A stretch of DNA of 64,000 bases from JACKFB01 sp041389525. GTDB taxonomy: Bacteria; Myxococcota_A; UBA9042; PHBI01; JACKFB01. The position numbers and the translations under genes are program-made. The notes under the pieces are model-generated. The model made no database searches, was not told the origin of the DNA, and saw nothing but the letters and a program-made list of their open reading frames with translations. The DNA lies in assembly GCA_041389525.1 (NCBI GenBank), contig JAWKRR010000020.1, forward strand, positions 46,651-110,650. The letters are read 5' to 3'. This document shows, piece after piece, positions 59,741 to 64,000 of the stretch; positions within the stretch are counted from its first letter, which is position 1, and every line of letters begins with the position of its first letter.

Positions 59741-60781
59741 GTGACTCGACGACTGGCGGTTTCAGGGGCGGCTCGAGGGGTCTTGGCCGGGGTGGCGCTG
59801 GCCATGCTGTGCGCGTGGCCGGCGGCGGCTCAGGACGACGTGTCCGAGGTGGAGCTGCCGGAGCCCGTGGGGACCTGGCGCTTTCGCGACGAGGCGCGGC
59901 CCATCAAGGTCGTCGTCATCGGCGGCTCGGTCTCCGCGTGGCCCAAGGGCGGCTTCGGCGAGTTCGTCGAGGCCGCGTGCCCGCGGGTCGAGGTGGTCAA
60001 TCGGGGCAAGGCGCGCCTGGGGGCGCTCCAGCTCAAGAAGCGCTTTAAGAAACAGGTGCTGCAGAACCGGCGCGTGGACGCCAAGTCGTATGAGTCCATG
60101 TGGATGATCTTCAACGGCGGGCTCAACAGCGTCGGGATGCCCGAGCGCACGAACGGCTGGGTCGCCGACGTGCTGAAGGCGGCCAAAGAGGCGGGCATCG
60201 GGACCATCGCGCTGAGCATCGGGCCGTGGGGCGACGACAAGGACCGCCGTTGGCGCGGGGCCGGCGGGCTGCGCTACCAGGACGTGACGCGGCTGACCGT
60301 GGACTATCTGATGGGGCGGGTGTCGCCCGAGGACGCGTTCGGGCCGGAGGCGGCGGGCCGCACGGAGTACGAGCCGGGCGAGCTGCCGGACATCGCGGTG
60401 GACTTGTACGACTCGGCCTTGCGCGACAAGGGGGCTGAGCCCCGCGAGGAGGAGCCGACCCGCCGGCAGGTCTCGCTGGAGCGCACGGTGAAGGCGCAGC
60501 TCGCTGAGATCCCCGACGAGGGCGCGCGGGCGGCGCGGCTGGACGCGCTGGTGCAGCAGGCACGCGAGCTGCCGCGTTGGTATCTGCGCGAGGAGCTGCG
60601 GGCCTTCGACCACATCCACCCGAACCTGGACGGCCACCGGGTCATCGCCGAGACGATGTGCCCGAAGCTGCCGGCGGCGTGGGGCTGTCAGTGCGCGGCC
60701 CTGCCGACCATCGTGTGGAGCGCCGAGGCGCGCGGGCTGGCGCCGCGGGTTGTGGCGCCCCAGGTCGCCGCGCCGGAGTAG
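59741..60781 (+). CDS. Exported SGNH-hydrolase-like protein
   Basis: A 346-residue protein with a signal peptide (ARGVLAGVALAMLCAWPAAAQ). GTG 59741 follows AAGG; TTG 59735 overlaps the aldolase stop and is also possible. VVVIGGSVSAWPKGG (block I Ser), FNGGLNSVG (block III Asn) and DHIHPNLDGHR (Asp/His) fit the SGNH/GDSL fold, with many variations. The acyl substrate is unknown. It lies directly after the aldolase but the metabolic link is unclear. Confidence 0.65.
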   Translation: MTRRLAVSGAARGVLAGVALAMLCAWPAAAQDDVSEVELPEPVGTWRFRDEARPIKVVVIGGSVSAWPKGGFGEFVEAACPRVEVVNRGKARLGALQLKKRFKKQVLQNRRVDAKSYESMWMIFNGGLNSVGMPERTNGWVADVLKAAKEAGIGTIALSIGPWGDDKDRRWRGAGGLRYQDVTRLTVDYLMGRVSPEDAFGPEAAGRTEYEPGELPDIAVDLYDSALRDKGAEPREEEPTRRQVSLERTVKAQLAEIPDEGARAARLDALVQQARELPRWYLREELRAFDHIHPNLDGHRVIAETMCPKLPAAWGCQCAALPTIVWSAEARGLAPRVVAPQVAAPE

Positions 60782-60810
60782 CCGCGGCATCGTCGATTCG
60801 CGAGGAACTG

Positions 60811-61866
60811 TCAGGCGGATCGAGCGATGGCCGCCCCCTCGCGGGCGAGCAGCGGGTCGACGATTTGGGCGGCCCAGCGGCGCGCAATCTCGGGCTGGCT
60901 CGTGTGCTGGAAGTGGCGCGCCAGCAGCAGGCGCGCGTCGTCGGCTAGCGGATCGGGGCTCTCGGCCAGCGCGGTGAGCGCGGCGACGCCCTCGGGCGCG
61001 CGGCCGGTCGCCAGGGCCAGGGCCGCGAGGTGAAACTGGGCGCCCGTGTGTTGGGCCGCTGCCAAGCGGCGCAGGGTGGACTCCGCGTCGCGCACGCGGC
61101 CCAGGGCGACCTGGGCGAGGGCGCGCTGAAGGTCGACCTCGGGGCCGGTGAGGCCGCTGAGGGTGTCGCGCGCGGCGGCGGGCTCGCGGGCGGCCAGCAG
61201 GAGGGCGGCGCGGGCTGGCGCTTGATGGGCGGCGGGCAGGTGGGACTCGAGGGTAGGGCGGCGGTCGCGGCGGAGCACCAGCAGCGCTTCGCCGGGGAGG
61301 ACATCTTCGCGGACGCTGACCACGGCGCCGAGGTCGCGGGCGTGCTGGTAGAGCGCGGGGAGGTCGAGGGGGAAGATGCCGGGCCCGCCGGGGTGTCGGT
61401 CGCGGACGGCGAAGTCGACGACCAGCGCGACGCGGGCGCGCTCCCAGAGCGTGCGGAGGGCGTCGCGGGCCGCGCGGTCTTGGTCGTCGGCCTGCCAGGT
61501 GTTCAGCGCGCCGGAGAGGGTGACCGCGTCGGCGGGCGGGCCGGGGGTCATCAGGTCGTGCGCTTCGAAGCTCTCGTCTGGCGAGCGGGCGCGGGCGGCG
61601 TCGACCATCGCGTCGAGCAGGTCCTCGCCGCGGTAGCTGCCGCTGTAGCCCTTGGCCCGCAGCAGGCGGATCAGGGCGCCGTCGCCGCAGCCGACGTCGA
61701 CGACCGAGCCGATATGGTCCAGGGGTTCGAGGGCCGCGACGAGGAGCGCGAGGCGCAGCGCGTGGGCGGGCTCGGACTCCCAGCCCACCCGCCGCGCGGG
61801 GGATGGGGACGCGGCCAGCGGGGCGTAGAAGGTCGCGAGGCGGTCACGGCGCCCAGAGAGCGTCAC
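60811..61866 (-). CDS. SAM-dependent methyltransferase with TPR-like C-terminus
   Basis: A 351-residue protein. GTG 61866 overlaps the histidine-kinase stop (GTGA). The N-terminal half is a class I methyltransferase (SVVDVGCGDGALIRLLRAKG, then EDLLDAMVDAARARSPDESF). The C-terminal third has Ala-rich helical repeats (ALAQVALGRVRDAESTLRRL, AALALATGRAPEGVAAL) like TPR modules. The partner or substrate is unknown; coupling to the kinase suggests a signalling-linked modification. Confidence 0.78.
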   Translation of the reverse strand: MTLSGRRDRLATFYAPLAASPSPARRVGWESEPAHALRLALLVAALEPLDHIGSVVDVGCGDGALIRLLRAKGYSGSYRGEDLLDAMVDAARARSPDESFEAHDLMTPGPPADAVTLSGALNTWQADDQDRAARDALRTLWERARVALVVDFAVRDRHPGGPGIFPLDLPALYQHARDLGAVVSVREDVLPGEALLVLRRDRRPTLESHLPAAHQAPARAALLLAAREPAAARDTLSGLTGPEVDLQRALAQVALGRVRDAESTLRRLAAAQHTGAQFHLAALALATGRAPEGVAALTALAESPDPLADDARLLLARHFQHTSQPEIARRWAAQIVDPLLAREGAAIARSA

Positions 61867-63896
61867 GCAGCCACGGTCGCTTCCCGGACGGCGCGGATGA
61901 TGTGCGCCGCGCGGAAGGGCTTGCGCACGACGCGCGCGCGCTCGAGGGCGCCGGGGTCGGCGAGGCGCTCGCTGTCGGAGTGGCCGGTGCAGAAGATGAT
62001 CGGCAGGTTGGGCCACGCGCTGCGGAGGCGCACGAAGGTCTCGGTGCCGTCCACGGGCTGCATCATGACGTCCAGGATCACCAGGGCGTAGCTGCCTGGG
62101 GCGAGGCGGACGGAGTCGACGGCCTCCTCGCCGCCAGCCACGGCGTCTACGGGGTAGCCGGCGCCCTCGAGGAGGTCTTTGAGCAGCTGGCGCACGCTGG
62201 GTTCATCGTCGACCACCAGGATGCGGCGGGGGCCGGCGCTCTCGGACCGCTCGGGTGGCGCCGGGATGGCGTGGCCGACCGGGTTGGTCGGCGGGCGCAG
62301 ATGGTCGCGGGTGGACGCGGAGGCGACGCGGGTGTCGCCGACGCCGTCGGGGGTGGGCGCGAGGTGCGGGAGGATGAATCGGAACTCGGCGCCGTGCCCT
62401 GGTTCGGAGTCGACCTCGAGCACGCCGCCGTGATCCACGGCCACGCCGTAGGCGATGGCGCAACCGAGGCCGGTGCCGCCGGTCTTCGCGCGGGTGGTGA
62501 AGAGCGGCTCGAAGACGCGCGCCCGCACGTCCGCCGACATGCCCGGGCCGTCGTCGCTCACCGAGAGGACGACCGCGGTGACGCTGCCGATGCGCCGCGC
62601 CTCGTCGTCGGTGGCGAGGCGCGTCTCGAGCAGGATCCGAGTGCCGAACTGACCGCTGCAGGCGTGGATGGCGTTCACCGCCAGGTTGAGCAGCGACTCG
62701 CCCAGGCGCAGGGCGTCCGCGGCCACGGGGGGGAGCAGGGGCGCGATCCGCGTGTCGATGCGGAGGTGCGCGGGCAGGGACGGGCTCGCCAGCTCGGCGG
62801 TCTCCAGGACCAGGGGCGCGAGGTCGGTCGGGAGCTTGTCGCGGGAGCAGGCCGAGCCGCGCGCGAAGGTCAGGAGGCGATCGGTGAGCTGGCTGCCCTT
62901 CTCGGCCGCCGCGCTGATGAGGCGCAAGCTGCGGGCGTCGCGGCTGTCGGGCTCGAGCCGCGCGGCGAGCATGTCGGCGTGGCCCAGGATGCTCACGAGT
63001 AAGTTGTTGAAATCGTGGGCAATGTCGCGAGCGAGCTGGCCGAGGCTGCGCAGGGTCTCCGAGCGCTCGAGGCGCATCTCGAGCTCGAGCCGCTCGGTCA
63101 TGTCGATGAGGATGCCGTCGATCCGGACCACCTCACTCCCGGGCTCCGTGCCGCTGCAGACGGGGGCTGAGCGGTCGAGGACGTGGTGGATGCGGTCGGT
63201 GCGGGAGTGGCGGATGCGGTAGATGGCTTCCGAGGGTTCGCCGCGCAGCACGGCGTGGAAGGCGTCGCGCATGCGCGGCAGATCTTCGGGGATGACGAGG
63301 GAGGCCCACAGGTGCTGGTCGGCGAGGAAGGCGGCCGGCGGATGGCCGGAGAGCTCGGCGATGCCTGGGCTGACGTAGCGGACCAGCCCGCTGGCGAGGG
63401 TGCTGTAGAGGGTGTCCTTGAGGACCGCGGCCAGCTCGAGGAAGTCGTCGCCTTCGCGGGGCAGCGCGCTGCGCATCCGGTGCAGCTGCGCGCCGACGAC
63501 GGTGCGAATCACGGCGTCGGCGCGCTCGCGGAGGAGGCGAGGCGCGTCCACCGGGGGGCTGGTGGGCTCGGGGGTGGGGGCGCCGCCGAGAGTGTTGACG
63601 GCGCGCGCGCAGAGCAGCTGGACCGCGTGGAGGATCAGCTCGTCAGGCTGACCCACCGTGCCGCCGCGGTGGAGCCAGTCCGACAGGTCCGTCAGTTCGC
63701 CGGTACCCAGGGAGGTGACCACGCGTCGGCCGAGGTCGCTGAACGCGTCGCTGCGGGGGATGGGGACGCCGCCGAGGGCGCGCTGGGCGGGCGCATCCGC
63801 GCCGAAGATGTCGCGCTCGAGCCATACGCGGACCAACTCGAGCATGTGTTCCGAGGAACGCACTTCGAGGCTATCGGAGCTTGGTGCAGCCATCAC
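61863..63896 (-). CDS. PAS-containing hybrid histidine kinase
   Basis: A 677-residue protein without membrane segments. An N-terminal region of unknown type is followed by a PAS domain (about residues 155-270; GLVRYVSPGIAELSGHP), then a HisKA helix with the phospho-acceptor His in DIAHDFNNLL (about residue 293), an ATPase domain (N-box NLAVNAIHACSG, G-boxes DDGPGMS and GTGLGCAIAYG) and a C-terminal receiver (VVDDE, D in LDVMM near residue 608, RKPF). It senses an unknown cue and probably phosphorylates another regulator. The first gene of the pair with the methyltransferase. The final 104 nt hold nothing else. Confidence 0.92.
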   Translation of the reverse strand: MMAAPSSDSLEVRSSEHMLELVRVWLERDIFGADAPAQRALGGVPIPRSDAFSDLGRRVVTSLGTGELTDLSDWLHRGGTVGQPDELILHAVQLLCARAVNTLGGAPTPEPTSPPVDAPRLLRERADAVIRTVVGAQLHRMRSALPREGDDFLELAAVLKDTLYSTLASGLVRYVSPGIAELSGHPPAAFLADQHLWASLVIPEDLPRMRDAFHAVLRGEPSEAIYRIRHSRTDRIHHVLDRSAPVCSGTEPGSEVVRIDGILIDMTERLELEMRLERSETLRSLGQLARDIAHDFNNLLVSILGHADMLAARLEPDSRDARSLRLISAAAEKGSQLTDRLLTFARGSACSRDKLPTDLAPLVLETAELASPSLPAHLRIDTRIAPLLPPVAADALRLGESLLNLAVNAIHACSGQFGTRILLETRLATDDEARRIGSVTAVVLSVSDDGPGMSADVRARVFEPLFTTRAKTGGTGLGCAIAYGVAVDHGGVLEVDSEPGHGAEFRFILPHLAPTPDGVGDTRVASASTRDHLRPPTNPVGHAIPAPPERSESAGPRRILVVDDEPSVRQLLKDLLEGAGYPVDAVAGGEEAVDSVRLAPGSYALVILDVMMQPVDGTETFVRLRSAWPNLPIIFCTGHSDSERLADPGALERARVVRKPFRAAHIIRAVREATVAA

Positions 63897-64000
63897 CTAA
63901 CGAGGTTAGACCGCAGAGCCTGCGCTGACCAGCCGTGAGGCGCGGCCGATAGACCTGATCGGCCACCGCGCACGGCGCCTCTGTCAGCCCGGCCCGGCGG

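Overview
This 64 kb window is high-GC bacterial chromosome and looks like Myxococcota (the former deltaproteobacterial lineage) or a close relative. The evidence is a MYXO-CTERM-type C-terminal sorting signal (gene 49034-50962), MopE-like Asp/Cys repeats, many Asp-rich tethered and Cys-rich surface lipoproteins, an IgGFc-binding-type lipoprotein, and a bacterial 7-dehydrocholesterol-reductase homologue. Cotranscribed neighbours very often share a 4-nt stop/start overlap of the form NTGA. No plasmid, phage or insertion-sequence genes were found.

Layout. 1-6100: partial HD phosphohydrolase, Na+/dicarboxylate symporter, a minus-strand operon (glycosyltransferase, thiD, AbiEii-like), an MBL hydrolase and a DUF481 protein. 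6100-10700: BolA and monothiol glutaredoxin, lytic transglycosylase, nadB, a P460-type lipoprotein, orn. 10700-19900: dnaE, an RND exporter, a metzincin-type protease with a sterol reductase, an L,D-transpeptidase. 19900-30000: MopE-like lipoprotein, RlmK-type methyltransferase, MATE and MFS transporters, hemF, and feoA-feoB-small membrane protein behind a Fur-box-like site. 30000-34400: PEGA protein, TolB, then about 1.2 kb without a credible protein gene that appears to encode a large structured RNA, then DDAH. 34400-42200: aat plus an MNIO (DUF692) pair, a frameshifted FadL-type porin, a lipoprotein, a COG0523 GTPase, nadA and a damaged SDR. 42200-57700: envelope proteins (Cys-rich lipoprotein, S9 peptidase, LysM/M74 endopeptidase, HEAT-like protein, DUF2330 protein, IgGFc lipoprotein, DUF1501 plus a haem-motif lipoprotein). 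57700-64000: esterase, class I aldolase, SGNH-like protein, methyltransferase and hybrid histidine kinase.

The most unusual item is the candidate large noncoding RNA at about 32442-33470. It has no plausible ORF and is less GC-rich than its surroundings. It contains more than fifteen hairpins, several capped by UUCG or GNRA tetraloops, and a long-range closing helix of about 21 bp joins its ends. A 12-bp intrinsic terminator hairpin follows at once. A duplicated 10-mer at its 5' end could form a competing local hairpin, and DnaA-box-like 9-mers lie in and just upstream of its putative promoter. I could not assign it to a known family from memory.

Other points of interest are two families of dispersed inverted repeats, a sterol reductase, an MNIO pair without a visible precursor peptide, and three genes (FadL-type porin, SDR, MFS) whose reading frames look damaged by indels or lack a start. 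Those three may reflect assembly errors or real decay. Functions come from motif recognition alone; no database search was run.
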